From TMP-86 sp046347195 (GTDB lineage: Bacteria; Pseudomonadota; Gammaproteobacteria; Steroidobacterales; Steroidobacteraceae), in the NCBI GenBank assembly GCA_046347195.1, contig JAXMGQ010000015.1, positions 30,993 to 94,992 of the forward strand: a stretch of 64,000 bases of DNA. Reading direction: 5' to 3'. Below the pieces are notes generated by a model. It ran no database searches and was not told the origin of the DNA. It saw nothing but the letters and a program-made list of their open reading frames with translations. The position numbers and the translations under genes are program-made. Of the stretch, positions 42,601 to 49,912 are shown piece by piece (position 1 is the first letter of the stretch; each line of letters begins with the position of its first letter).

Positions 42601-43185
42601 TCACTCCCGCAGCGCGCCTCGCAGCGTCATGCGTTGCATGACCGGCCTTTTCTCCTTCCACTGCGCCTTGACCGCCCCCAGCAGGTGCAGCGCGATCAGT
42701 ACATACAGCGCATAGCCCAGCGCTTCGTGGATCTTGCCGAACAGTTCGCCGGTCGTCTCCTTCTGCTCGACGGACCAGCTTGTCACCCAGGGAAGCCGCG
42801 GCATCTCGAACAGCCCCCAGAAGTTGATCGGGTTCGCCGCTGCTTTCGTCCACGCCGAGTCGTAGATCCAGCCGGTCAGCGGCATGGCCACGATCAGCAC
42901 GTAGAACAGGATGTAGAGCGCGCCGACGGCGCGCCGGTACCCGAGCGGCTTGTCGAGGTCGGCGGGCCGGGGCGGGTGGCTCACCCGCCAGAGGATTCGC
43001 AGCAGCGCAAGACCCAGCACCAGGATGCCGAAGGTCTTGTGAGTGTTGGCCACCGGCATCGACAGCGGCTTGGGCAGGTGATCCCAGAACCAGGTGATCA
43101 CGAGGTTGGTGATCACCAGCAGCGCCACGACCCAGTGCAGGATGATGGCGACTCGAGTATAGCGAGGGGTGGTTTCGATGATCAT
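42601..43185 (-). CDS. Cytochrome b561
   Basis: This 194-residue integral membrane diheme cytochrome of the bacterial b561 (CybB-like) type transfers electrons from ubiquinol, as E. coli CybB does to superoxide. It has four membrane helices: VAIILHWVVALLVITNLVIT with a heme His, THKTFGILVLGLALLRILWR with His, AVGALYILFYVLIVAMPLTG, and the fourth with IHEALGYALYVLIALHLLGAV holding the remaining His residues. It is 32 bp downstream of the NAD(P)H-dependent FMN reductase gene on the same strand, so both are probably redox genes of one transcript. Confidence 0.92.
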   Translation of the reverse strand: MIIETTPRYTRVAIILHWVVALLVITNLVITWFWDHLPKPLSMPVANTHKTFGILVLGLALLRILWRVSHPPRPADLDKPLGYRRAVGALYILFYVLIVAMPLTGWIYDSAWTKAAANPINFWGLFEMPRLPWVTSWSVEQKETTGELFGKIHEALGYALYVLIALHLLGAVKAQWKEKRPVMQRMTLRGALRE

Positions 43186-43217
43186 GCGCAGCTTCCGATG
43201 TTCCGAGGGTCCTTGTA

Positions 43218-43769
43218 TCAAGCGCCGATGAAGGCGGCGTACTTCTTCAGGAAATCGGCCAGCTGCGCCCGCAGCGCAGGATCCATGGCCTCTCCCCCTG
43301 ATGCCACCGTCTTGTCGGCATGGGATGCGAGGATACGACCACCGGAGAAAAGTCGCATCCCCAGCGTGCGCAGCACCGGGAGCCAGGCGGCTTGCGACAG
43401 GACGGTGCCGAAGCCTCCGGGTGATGCGCCGATGAGCGCGACGGGGCGGTTGGCGAACAGGCGAGGAACATCCGCCGGCGGACGGGAAAGCCAATCGATG
43501 GCGTTCTTGAACACGCCCGGTATCCCATTGTTGTATTCCGGGGTTGCGAGCAGCAGCGCATGGCTGTCCTGCATGCGGGACTTCAGGGCCGCAACAGCCG
43601 GCGGAATGCCTTCGTGCTGCTCCACGTCGGCATCGTAGAGCGGGATGCCGTGTAGCGTTGCGGCCTCGAGCGTCACGCCTTCCGGCACCAATGCTTGCGC
43701 GGAACGCAGGAGCGCCGTGTTGAAGGAGCCCCTGCGCAGGCTTCCCGAGATTCCCAGGATCCGGATCAT
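43218..43769 (-). CDS. NADPH-dependent FMN reductase family flavoprotein
   Basis: This 183-residue flavodoxin-fold protein has IRILGISGSLRRGSFNTALL (FMN phosphate loop), GIPLYDADVEQHEGIP, ALLLATPEYNNGIPGVFKNA (flavin-ring loop) and PVALIGASPGGFGTVLSQAA. It reduces quinones, azo compounds or free flavin with NAD(P)H. The start at 43769 is chosen because it overlaps the mutM stop as ATGA and gives the usual MIRILGISGS beginning; ATG at 43778 is an alternative. Confidence 0.9.
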   Translation of the reverse strand: MIRILGISGSLRRGSFNTALLRSAQALVPEGVTLEAATLHGIPLYDADVEQHEGIPPAVAALKSRMQDSHALLLATPEYNNGIPGVFKNAIDWLSRPPADVPRLFANRPVALIGASPGGFGTVLSQAAWLPVLRTLGMRLFSGGRILASHADKTVASGGEAMDPALRAQLADFLKKYAAFIGA

Positions 43770-44581
43770 TTCTGACATGTTGGACACCAGTAGGTCGATC
43801 GTTGGCCCTGCACTGCGTGCCGGACGAGGCTGCCGCAGCGGCGGCAGGGTTCACCACCGCGCTCGTAGACGAACAGCTTCTGCGAGAAGTAGCCAGGGGC
43901 GCCGTCGGCGTTGACGTAGTCGCGCAGCGTGGTGCCGCCGATGCGCACGGCTTCACTCAGCACTTCCTTGATGGCGGCCACCAGCCGCGACACCTGCGCG
44001 CGGGTCAGCCGGCCCGCGGCCCTGCGAGGCGGGATGCCGGCGCGAAAAAGCGACTCGGAGGCGTAGATGTTGCCGACACCGACGACGATGTGTGCGTTCA
44101 TGATGAACAGCTTCACCGCCAGCTTGCGGCGGCGGGACGCGCGGTACAGGTAGTCCGCGTCGAACGCGGCGCCCAGCGGTTCGGGCGCCAGCCTTGCGAG
44201 CAACGGATGCGCGGCCGGGTCCTCGCGCGTGAACAGCAGGCTGCCGAAGCGGCGCGGATCGTGGAAGCGCAGCGCGCGGCCGCTGTCGAGCACGATGTCC
44301 CAGTGATCATGGGTCAGGAGCGGCGCCTTCGCATCCAGCACGCGCAAGGATCCGGACATGCCCAGGTGCAGGATGGCCGTGCCCGTATCGAAACCGATGA
44401 GGATGTACTTGGCGCGCCGCTCGACGCTGCGGACCGTGTGCCCGCGGATCGCGGTCTCGAAGCCCCGCGTGATGGGCCAGCGCAGCCGGCGCTGGCGCAC
44501 GATGACCTCGCGGACCCGATGGCCCAGGAGGGTGGGGGCGATCCCCGCCCGGGTGGTTTCGACTTCTGGCAGCTCGGGCAC
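43766..44581 (-). CDS. mutM: Formamidopyrimidine-DNA glycosylase (Fpg)
   Basis: MutM excises 8-oxoguanine and formamidopyrimidines and cuts the abasic site. The GTG at 44581 is required because the enzyme must begin Met-Pro-Glu-Leu-Pro, with Pro as the catalytic nucleophile (PELPEVETTRAG). Other landmarks are the helix-two-turn-helix region (NIYASESLFRAGIPPRR), the beta-clamp Lys in VERRAKYILIGF, and the carboxy-terminal four-Cys zinc finger CRRCGSLVRHAVQ with YWCPTCQK. It lies just beyond the rpmG terminator, so its expression may depend on read-through or a promoter within that short gap. Confidence 0.96.
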   Translation of the reverse strand: MPELPEVETTRAGIAPTLLGHRVREVIVRQRRLRWPITRGFETAIRGHTVRSVERRAKYILIGFDTGTAILHLGMSGSLRVLDAKAPLLTHDHWDIVLDSGRALRFHDPRRFGSLLFTREDPAAHPLLARLAPEPLGAAFDADYLYRASRRRKLAVKLFIMNAHIVVGVGNIYASESLFRAGIPPRRAAGRLTRAQVSRLVAAIKEVLSEAVRIGGTTLRDYVNADGAPGYFSQKLFVYERGGEPCRRCGSLVRHAVQGQRSTYWCPTCQK

Positions 44582-44596
44582 GATGCGGATCGTGCC

Positions 44597-44625
44597 AAAA
44601 AAAACCCGCTCGAGGCGGGTTTTTT
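44597..44625. terminator. Bidirectional intrinsic terminator after rpmG
   Basis: AAAACCCGC and GCGGGTTTT pair around a five-base loop. The stem is bordered by eight A on the left and six T on the right of the plus strand, so transcripts from either side would meet a U-run. It lies between the rpmG stop and the mutM start. Confidence 0.9.
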
Positions 44626-44660
44626 GATCGGGTTCCAAAGGCGCCGCACGGCGCGCGGAA

Positions 44661-44816
44661 TCACTTGATCTTGGATTCCTTGTACGCCACGTGCTTGCGC
44701 ACCACCGGGTCATACTTCTTGGTCTCCATCTTGTCCGGATGCAGACGCTTGTTCTTGGTGGTGGTGTAGTAGTGGCCGGTGCCGGCGGAGGAGACGAGCT
44801 TGATCTTGTCACGCAT
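44661..44816 (-). CDS. rpmG: Ribosomal protein L33
   Basis: This 51-residue protein reads MRDKIKLVSSAGTGHYYTTT then KNKRLHPDKMETKKYDP and VVRKHVAYKESKIK. It is the Cys-free form of L33 found in proteobacteria. It is a component of the 50S subunit near the E site. It follows rpmB by 13 bp and is closed by the terminator at 44597. Confidence 0.97.
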   Translation of the reverse strand: MRDKIKLVSSAGTGHYYTTTKNKRLHPDKMETKKYDPVVRKHVAYKESKIK

Positions 44817-44829
44817 GGTGGTGGCTCCT

Positions 44830-45066
44830 TCAGACCTTCACGCCCTGCGCACGCAGGTCGGCGACGACGGTTTCCACGCCGTTCTTCTCGATGGTGCGCA
44901 GGCCGCGGGTGGTGACGCGCAGGCTGACCCAGCGCTTCTCGCCTTCCAGCCAGAAGCGGTGGGTGTGGAGGTTGGGCAGGAAACGGCGGCGCTTGCGATT
45001 GTTCGCATGCGATACGGTGTTACCGACTTTGGGCCGTTTGCCCGTGACCTGGCAGACTCGCGACAT
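44830..45066 (-). CDS. rpmB: Ribosomal protein L28
   Basis: This 78-residue 50S protein begins MSRVCQVTGKRPKVGNTVSH and contains RKRRRFLPNLHTHRFWLEGE and WVSLRVTTRGLRTIEKNG. It forms the conserved rpmB-rpmG operon. A leader of about 125 bases separates it from a strong candidate promoter. radC, its usual neighbour in gammaproteobacteria, is displaced almost 3 kb upstream by accessory genes. Confidence 0.97.
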   Translation of the reverse strand: MSRVCQVTGKRPKVGNTVSHANNRKRRRFLPNLHTHRFWLEGEKRWVSLRVTTRGLRTIEKNGVETVVADLRAQGVKV

Positions 45067-45197
45067 GATGAAAACCTTGAGGTACTTGGTTGGCTCGCGT
45101 TCCCGATGGTGCAGGAACGAGCCGCGCTTTATACCAGTTGGGCGCCGTTGCGGCAATGGCTGGGCCACTGGACTCGGGTCCATGGCGCCGGAAAGAA

Positions 45198-45224
45198 ATT
45201 ATAAATCAATGGGTTGAAATTCAA
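45198..45224 (-). promoter_or_regulatory. Candidate rpmB-rpmG promoter
   Basis: On the minus strand a consensus -10 TATAAT (45203-45198) is preceded by TTGAAT (45224-45219) at a rather short 15-base spacing. This is one of the few AT-rich patches in the neighbourhood. Transcription would begin near 45191 and give a 5' leader of about 125 bases. Confidence 0.6.
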
Positions 45225-45289
45225 CTGCTGCCGCTTCGGAAGCGGCCACCCTCTCGATTTGAGGCGCGGCACTCTCGGGTCGAATGGGT

Positions 45290-45318
45290 TTGCCTGTTAC
45301 GCCTGGATTAGCTATTCT
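45290..45318 (+). promoter_or_regulatory. Candidate promoter of the second Phd/PIN module, giving a near-leaderless message
   Basis: TTGCCT (45290-45295), a 17-base spacer and TATTCT (45313-45318) form a plausible sigma-70 promoter. The antitoxin ATG is at 45326, seven bases after the -10 box, so transcription would start at or next to the start codon. No ribosome site precedes the ATG, which fits a leaderless transcript. Confidence 0.5.
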
Positions 45319-45325
45319 GACTGTT

Positions 45326-45577
45326 ATGAAGGTCGTCACCGCACTCGAAGCCAAGAATCGGTTGGGTGAAGTCCTGGAAGCTGCGCAGCGTCAGCCCGTC
45401 AGTATCACGCGCAACGGCCGGCCCTCGGTGGTGGTGATTTCAGCAGAGAGCTACGCCCGCCGACAACGCATGTCGCGCGAGCGCCTGCGTCTGGCCATGC
45501 GCCGCGCGGGCGAACACGCAGTCGTCCAGGGCATGAATGACGATGTGCTGGAGCAGCTGCTCGCGGATGAAAGTTGA
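45326..45577 (+). CDS. Phd/YefM-type antitoxin
   Basis: This 83-residue protein starts MKVVTALEAKNRLGEVLEAA and continues QPVSITRNGRPSVVVISAES, the compact Phd/YefM fold; the carboxy helix includes RLAMRRAGEHAVVQ and DVLEQLLADES. The coding end overlaps the toxin start by eleven bases, ensuring coupled synthesis. It is distinct in sequence from the antitoxin at 41792, so the two modules are not recent copies. Confidence 0.88.
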   Translation: MKVVTALEAKNRLGEVLEAAQRQPVSITRNGRPSVVVISAESYARRQRMSRERLRLAMRRAGEHAVVQGMNDDVLEQLLADES

Positions 45578-45995
45578 ACGGTTGGTCATCGACAGCAATG
45601 TCTGGATTGCTGCACTGATTTCGCCGGCCGGAACAGCGCGCAAGGTGGTCGAAGCCATTCTTGATCTTGATATCGACGTGCTGATGTCAGAGTCGACCTT
45701 CAGCGAACTGATGACACGCCTGGATCGACCCAGGTTCGACCGGTACCGCGAGCCAGAGAGCTGGAACTCGTTCCTGACCGCGCTCGTGGAGTTGGCACAG
45801 TGGCGCGAAGATGCTGGAACCGCGACTGGCACTTCGCGTGATGCGCATGACGACAAGTTTCTCGCGCTGGCAGTGACGGGTCAGGCCGACGCGATCATCA
45901 GTGGTGACCGCGACCTGCTGGAGCTGGTCTCTCATGAAGGCCTCCCGATCCTCACGCCAGCGCAGATTCTGCAGGACTTGCGCGACCTCACGTGA
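45567..45995 (+). CDS. PIN-domain putative toxin
   Basis: This 142-residue PIN protein has VERLVIDSNVWIAALISPAG (first Asp), LMSESTFSELMTRLDRPRF with the Glu, and DAHDDKFLALAVTGQADAII with SGDRDLLELVSHEGLPILTP supplying the distal Asp residues. It belongs to the PIN subgroup usually paired with Phd-type antitoxins and is presumably an RNase. All acidic positions are present, so it should be functional. The start overlaps the antitoxin. Confidence 0.87.
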   Translation: MKVERLVIDSNVWIAALISPAGTARKVVEAILDLDIDVLMSESTFSELMTRLDRPRFDRYREPESWNSFLTALVELAQWREDAGTATGTSRDAHDDKFLALAVTGQADAIISGDRDLLELVSHEGLPILTPAQILQDLRDLT

Positions 45996-46009
45996 GTTCG
46001 AGAAAGACC

Positions 46010-46470
46010 TTTCCCGCCAGCTCAGCGACGCCAACGCCGCTGCCTTTGCCCTGCTGAACTCCGAGTCTGCCTACGCCATCGTGAAGCCGGCCGATCGACG
46101 CGCTCGCCGAAAAGCCGACGGTCGCGGGCCCCGGATTCCTGAACTTCCGCGTCACCTCCGATGCTCTCGCGGCCCGGGCGCAAGCCATCGCCGGCGATGA
46201 GGATCTGCGCAAGCAGGGTCTGCTCGAGCCGGACCAGGGCGCGCAGGTGCTTCGCGTCGCCCGCCCGGATGACAAGCGCGAGCTGCCGCCCCTGCTGGTG
46301 ATCTCCTCGGAAGGGGTCGGCGATGTACGGCACCCCGGACTTCGCCACCATCGTTCAGCGCCGCGAGCAGTTGCAGCCCGATCTGTGCCTGTACGTGGTG
46401 GATCAGCGCCAGGCGGATCATTTCACGCAGGTGTTCCGCGGCGCCGAGCGCGCCGGGGTCGTTACCAGAA
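46010..46470 (+). pseudogene. Arginyl-tRNA synthetase-like remnant (argS fragment)
   Basis: Three plus-strand pieces in different frames resemble ArgS in order. The first (frame of LSRQLSDANAAAFALLNS and AYAIVKPAD) fits the amino-terminal additional domain. The second (AGPGFLNFRVTSDALAARAQ, then LLEPDQGAQVLRVARPDDK and LPPLLVISSEG) joins the end of that domain to a catalytic segment. The third (YGTPDFATIVQRREQL, LCLYVVDQRQADHFTQVFRG) continues it. The section with the HIGH motif is missing, and everything beyond this point is cut off at the nucleotidyltransferase gene. It cannot encode an enzyme; a complete argS must exist elsewhere. Confidence 0.65.
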
Positions 46471-46472
46471 GC

Positions 46473-46955
46473 TTACTTGGCGAACTTACCTGCGGAGATT
46501 GCCCGAAGCTCTGCGACAGCCAGCAGATCCTTGTGCCGGCCCACTGCCTCCTTGGCTTTGATGAGCTGATCCAGAGCGATCACTTTCACTTTGCGGCCAA
46601 ACAGATCTACATCAATGGCCGATGCCAGAACTTGTCGAAAATCTCCCACGCCCGTGATTTCCCCCAGAATGTCCAGGGCTCCCAGGTCCGTCTGCAGGTA
46701 CAAGTTACGGAGCGACACGCCTGGTTCAGAACTTTCGAGGAATGACCGACGCTCTGATGCGATACGATGCACCGGATGCAGATCCCGCAACGCATCGCGC
46801 AGCTTCTGCAGATTCTCGCTGGACAATGTGGCGCACACGTCAAGGTCGCGTGTGACCATGCTGGAGCCATGCAGCACCGCCGCTACGCCGCCGACCACGA
46901 CGAATTCGACGCCAACGTCGCTAAGGCGCTGCAGCAGGCCGTTGAGTTCGCTCAC
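46473..46955 (-). CDS. Nucleotidyltransferase-fold protein, possible toxin-antitoxin partner
   Basis: This 160-residue protein has the minimal nucleotidyltransferase signature VEFVVVGGVAAVLHGSSMVT and TRDLDVCATLSSENL, with the Asp pair in RDLDV, and later DLGALDILGEITGVGDF and VKVIALDQLIKAKEAVGRHK. Similar proteins occur in AbiE-like or MNT-type modules, where they modify tRNA or partner proteins, but the exact class is not clear. The gene overlaps the small upstream gene by 35 bases, a typical two-gene arrangement. Confidence 0.72.
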   Translation of the reverse strand: MSELNGLLQRLSDVGVEFVVVGGVAAVLHGSSMVTRDLDVCATLSSENLQKLRDALRDLHPVHRIASERRSFLESSEPGVSLRNLYLQTDLGALDILGEITGVGDFRQVLASAIDVDLFGRKVKVIALDQLIKAKEAVGRHKDLLAVAELRAISAGKFAK

Positions 46956-47103
46956 GCAGTTCTCTGCCGGCCTGTTCCGCTGCGAGCACCAGATCCAGCG
47001 CGGCCTGATGTTGCACCAGTCGCTGCTCAGGCGAGAGGCGCAAGCTTGCCTCGACGAGGCTGAGATCGATTCCGGTCTCTTTTGCCTGTTGGGCGGGGTT
47101 CAT
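46921..47103 (-). CDS. Small protein encoded with the nucleotidyltransferase
   Basis: This 60-residue protein, MNPAQQAKETGIDLSLVEAS, continues LRLSPEQRLVQHQAALDLVL and ends in an Arg-rich tail. The LSPEQRL-type helix is often seen in small partners that precede nucleotidyltransferase genes. The start at 47103 lacks a clear ribosome site; the open frame extends nine codons upstream. The overlap with the nucleotidyltransferase start suggests a coupled pair. Confidence 0.6.
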   Translation of the reverse strand: MNPAQQAKETGIDLSLVEASLRLSPEQRLVQHQAALDLVLAAEQAGRELRERTQRPAAAP

Positions 47104-47149
47104 GCCGAAACGATACACGTGCTGGGGCAAGTCGCAAGTCGTTCCATCC

Positions 47150-47578
47150 TCAGACCTGCTTGAAGGGATTTCGTATGGCCATCTGGTCGAACACGCGGCC
47201 GTCCTGGAGGTCTTCGCTGTACAGCACGGCGCAACCAGCCTCGCGCGCGGCTTCCACGATAAGACCGTCCCAGAAAGAAAGCTGTTCGCCGGCGGATCGC
47301 GCGGCTGCCCGCCAGATCAAAGGGACATCGACCGGCTGAATGGTGAATCCTGCCGCCTCGATGTCCTGAAGTGCCGAGATGGCGGACTTGGAATCCATGT
47401 TCAGTTTGCGAGTCAGCGCGCAGTAGGCTTCCTGCAGAACCTGGGTGCTCAGGAATGGCGCCATGCGCTCGCGAACCAGTTGCTGCAGCAGTTCTCCCGC
47501 TGTGCGTTGCTTTCCGGGAAACCGTCCGTCGAACAGGTAGACGATGACATTCGTATCGACGAAGGCGCTATTGCTCAT
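47150..47578 (-). CDS. PIN-domain toxin (VapC type)
   Basis: This 142-residue PIN RNase has NSAFVDTNVIVYLFDGRFPG (first Asp), STQVLQEAYCALTRKL (Glu), LSFWDGLIVEAAREAGCAVL and YSEDLQDGRVFDQM (distal Asp residues), followed by a short carboxy tail. All acidic positions are present. It overlaps its antitoxin by eleven bases. Confidence 0.9.
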   Translation of the reverse strand: MSNSAFVDTNVIVYLFDGRFPGKQRTAGELLQQLVRERMAPFLSTQVLQEAYCALTRKLNMDSKSAISALQDIEAAGFTIQPVDVPLIWRAAARSAGEQLSFWDGLIVEAAREAGCAVLYSEDLQDGRVFDQMAIRNPFKQV

Positions 47579-47792
47579 GTAGCTCGTCCCGCGTCCACGA
47601 CTTCTGGCTACGCACCTTGCAGGCGGCAGCCCGACGGATGAAGGCCTGCATGGCGACAACCCCATCTTCGCGTCCTGCATAGGTCTCCAGGTAGCGGCGC
47701 AATACGGCGTTGACGGACGTCCCATGATCCAGAGCGCGCTTCCGGGCGCGCAGCAGGATCTCGTCGTCGATGACAAGGGTCAGATTGGCCAT
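47568..47792 (-). CDS. Ribbon-helix-helix antitoxin (VapB type)
   Basis: This 74-residue protein starts MANLTLVIDDEILLRARKRA and continues DHGTSVNAVLRRYLETYAG, a ribbon-helix-helix DNA-binding domain, followed by a basic tail for toxin binding. The start at 47792 is chosen because upstream codons lack family character. It is coupled to the PIN toxin. Confidence 0.88.
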   Translation of the reverse strand: MANLTLVIDDEILLRARKRALDHGTSVNAVLRRYLETYAGREDGVVAMQAFIRRAAACKVRSQKSWTRDELHEQ

Positions 47793-47909
47793 CGGAAAGC
47801 ACTGCCTTGTGGAACACGGGAACCGTGCTACACGGATTATGTGTGATGTGCGCGGTACCCGCAACTGGTTGGCTCCGGGGGAGGGCAGCCGATGAACGGC
47901 CGCAGCGGA

Positions 47910-48584
47910 TCACACCAGGCCCCGCTCGGCCAGCGACACGGCCACCCCGTCCCCCACCACGATGTGATCCAGCAAGCGGATGTCCACCAACGCCAGCGCA
48001 TCGCGGATCTTGTGCGTGATGAGCTCATCCGCGCGGCTGGGCTCGGCGACTCCGGATGGATGGTTGTGCGCGACGATGACCGCGGCGCAGTTGTGGGCGA
48101 GTGCCTGCTTGACGATCTCCCGCGGGTGCACGCTGGTGCCGTCGATGGTGCCGCGGAACAGTTCCGCGAAGTGCAGCAGGCGGTGACGGTTGTCGAGGAA
48201 CAAACAGCAGAACACCTCGTGCCCGAGATCGCGGATGTGCGCGAACAGAAAGTCCTGGGTCGCGCGCGGCGCCGTCAGCACCGGCCCGGTGCGCAGTTCC
48301 TCGGCGTATTGGCGCCGCGCGATCTCCAGCGCCGCCTGGAGCTCTGCGAAGCGCGCGAGGCCCAGACCCGGCTGCTCGCAGAAGCGCTGTCGGTCCGCGG
48401 CGATGATGCGGCGCAGGCTGCCGAACGACTGCAGCAGCGAGCGCGCATTGTCGAGCGCGCTGCGCCGCGTGCTGCCGGTGCGCAGCATCACCGCAAGGAG
48501 CTCCGCATCGGTCAGTGAGGAAGGGCCGCGTGCGAGCAGCTTTTCACGGGGACGTTCTTCGAGGGGCCAGTCGCGGATGGACAT
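47910..48584 (-). CDS. radC: RadC family (JAB-domain) protein
   Basis: This 224-residue protein has an amino-terminal helix-hairpin-helix-like part (RDWPLEERPREKLLARGPSS, LTDAELLAVMLRTG). Its MPN/JAB metallo-domain contains EVFCCLFLDNRHRLL, the metal site VIVAHNHPSG, and the carboxy end LLDHIVVGDGVAVSLAERGL. The historical DNA-repair role is not supported for E. coli RadC; the function is unsettled. Normally it neighbours coaBC-dut and rpmB; here toxin-antitoxin modules lie on both sides. Confidence 0.95.
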   Translation of the reverse strand: MSIRDWPLEERPREKLLARGPSSLTDAELLAVMLRTGSTRRSALDNARSLLQSFGSLRRIIAADRQRFCEQPGLGLARFAELQAALEIARRQYAEELRTGPVLTAPRATQDFLFAHIRDLGHEVFCCLFLDNRHRLLHFAELFRGTIDGTSVHPREIVKQALAHNCAAVIVAHNHPSGVAEPSRADELITHKIRDALALVDIRLLDHIVVGDGVAVSLAERGLV

Positions 48585-48680
48585 GGCTGCATGCTGAAGC
48601 GCTCAGGGCCGGATCGCGAGCTGCGAAATCGCCGCAAGATTGCAGAAATCAGTTGGACCGCTGCGGTGGGTTGAGCCGGT

Positions 48681-48744
48681 TTGACGACGGTGCCTGAACC
48701 TTGTAGCATCATGACAGCAATCAATAGTGCATCATGATGCTACA
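48681..48744 (+). promoter_or_regulatory. VapBC promoter with 13-bp inverted-repeat operator
   Basis: TTGACG (48681-48686), a 17-base spacer and TAGCAT (48704-48709) form the promoter. TGTAGCATCATGA (48702-48714) and its exact complement TCATGATGCTACA (48732-48744) flank a 17-base spacer. The first arm covers the -10 box, and the last base of the second is the A of the antitoxin ATG. This is a clear candidate autoregulatory operator for the antitoxin-toxin complex. Confidence 0.85.
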
Positions 48745-49001
48745 TGAGAACCACCGTCACCCTCGATCCTGATGTGGAATCCTTGCTGCGAAAGCACGTG
48801 CGACAGACTGGCGCGCCGTTCAAGCAGGTGTTGAACAACGCCATTCGCGCCGGGTTGCGTGGCACGAAGCAATCATCGAAGCCCTATCAGCCTCTGACCT
48901 TCGACATGGGTGTGCCGCGGGTGGACCTGACCAAGGCGGCGGAGCTGGCGGCAGAACTGGAAGACGAAGAACTGGTTCGTCGCTATCGCCAGGTCCGATG
49001 A
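48744..49001 (+). CDS. VapB-type antitoxin
   Basis: This 85-residue protein begins MRTTVTLDPDVESLLRKHVR with KQVLNNAIRAGLRG, a ribbon-helix-helix domain, followed by FDMGVPRVDLTKAAELAAEL, the toxin-binding region common to this subgroup. It overlaps the toxin gene by four bases and starts at the very edge of its own operator. Confidence 0.9.
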   Translation: MRTTVTLDPDVESLLRKHVRQTGAPFKQVLNNAIRAGLRGTKQSSKPYQPLTFDMGVPRVDLTKAAELAAELEDEELVRRYRQVR

Positions 49002-49432
49002 TCCTGCCTGACGTCAATTTACTGCTATATGCGGTGAATTCCGCGAGCGAGCAGCATCGGGCAGCTGGCCGCGCGTTGAAGGATGGCTTTGCAGCACCGC
49101 GCGGCGTCGGATTCGCATGGGTTGCGCTTCTGGCATTCCTGCGCCTCAGCACTCGCAGGGGCATTTTCCCCGCTCCATTGTCGATTGAAGATGCGCTGCG
49201 GGTCGTCGAGCATTGGCTGTCGCAACCCAATGCACAACTCGTTCAGGAATCAGATGCCCATCTGCAGGTGTTGGGTCGACTGCTTGGAGCAACCGGTGCC
49301 TCCGGTAACCTGACCACCGATGCGCATCTGGCGGCCTTGGCCATCGAGCACGATGCGACCATCCACAGCTTCGACCGCGATTTCGCGCGATTTGCCGATG
49401 TGAAGTGGAGCTTGCCGGCCGCGCTGGACTGA
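48998..49432 (+). CDS. PIN-domain toxin (VapC type)
   Basis: This 144-residue PIN RNase starts MILPDVNLLLYAVNSASEQH (first Asp). It has VGFAWVALLAFLRLSTRRGI and LTTDAHLAALAIEHDATIHS with FDRDFARF, completing the acidic cluster. The PDVNLLLYA beginning marks the subgroup of VapC proteins paired with this antitoxin type. It ends 24 bp from the convergent dut gene. Confidence 0.92.
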   Translation: MILPDVNLLLYAVNSASEQHRAAGRALKDGFAAPRGVGFAWVALLAFLRLSTRRGIFPAPLSIEDALRVVEHWLSQPNAQLVQESDAHLQVLGRLLGATGASGNLTTDAHLAALAIEHDATIHSFDRDFARFADVKWSLPAALD

Positions 49433-49456
49433 CCGGCCGCACCTGGCCGGCCGCGA

Positions 49457-49912
49457 CTATCCCCGACCCGAACTCCCGAACCCGCCTTCGGCGCGCACGC
49501 TTTGCGTGAACTCGCTGACCACCTCGAACTGCGCCTGGACCACCGGCAGGATCACCATCTGCGCGATGCGATCACCCGGTTGGATGGTGAAGGGAGCGGC
49601 GCCGCGGTTCCAGCAGGACACCATCAGCGGTCCCTGGTAGTCGGAGTCGATCAGGCCGACGAGATTGCCGAGCACGATGCCGTTCTTGTGCCCGAGTCCC
49701 GAGCGCGGCAGCAGCACGGCGGCGAGTCCCGGATCCTCGATGAAGATGGAGATGCCCGTCGGGATCAGTTCCACCTGTCCCGGCGCGAGCGTCAGCGGGC
49801 CGGGCACGCAGGCGCGCAGGTCCATGCCCGCGGAACCCGTGGTCGCATGCTGCGGCAGTGGGAACTCCGTGCCGATGCGCGGATCCAGCACCTTCAGCTT
49901 GATGCGCTTCAA
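49457..49912 (-). CDS. dut: Deoxyuridine 5'-triphosphate nucleotidohydrolase (dUTPase)
   Basis: dUTPase converts dUTP to dUMP, keeping uracil out of DNA. The trimeric-family motifs are all present: TGSAGMDLRAC, VLLPRSGLGHKNGIVLGN, GLIDSDYQGPLMVSCWNRG, GDRIAQMVILPV and the carboxy-terminal P-loop-like AEGGFGSSGRG. At 151 residues it is the normal length. Its ATG overlaps the coaBC stop, the conserved coaBC-dut order. Confidence 0.97.
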   Translation of the reverse strand: MKRIKLKVLDPRIGTEFPLPQHATTGSAGMDLRACVPGPLTLAPGQVELIPTGISIFIEDPGLAAVLLPRSGLGHKNGIVLGNLVGLIDSDYQGPLMVSCWNRGAAPFTIQPGDRIAQMVILPVVQAQFEVVSEFTQSVRAEGGFGSSGRG

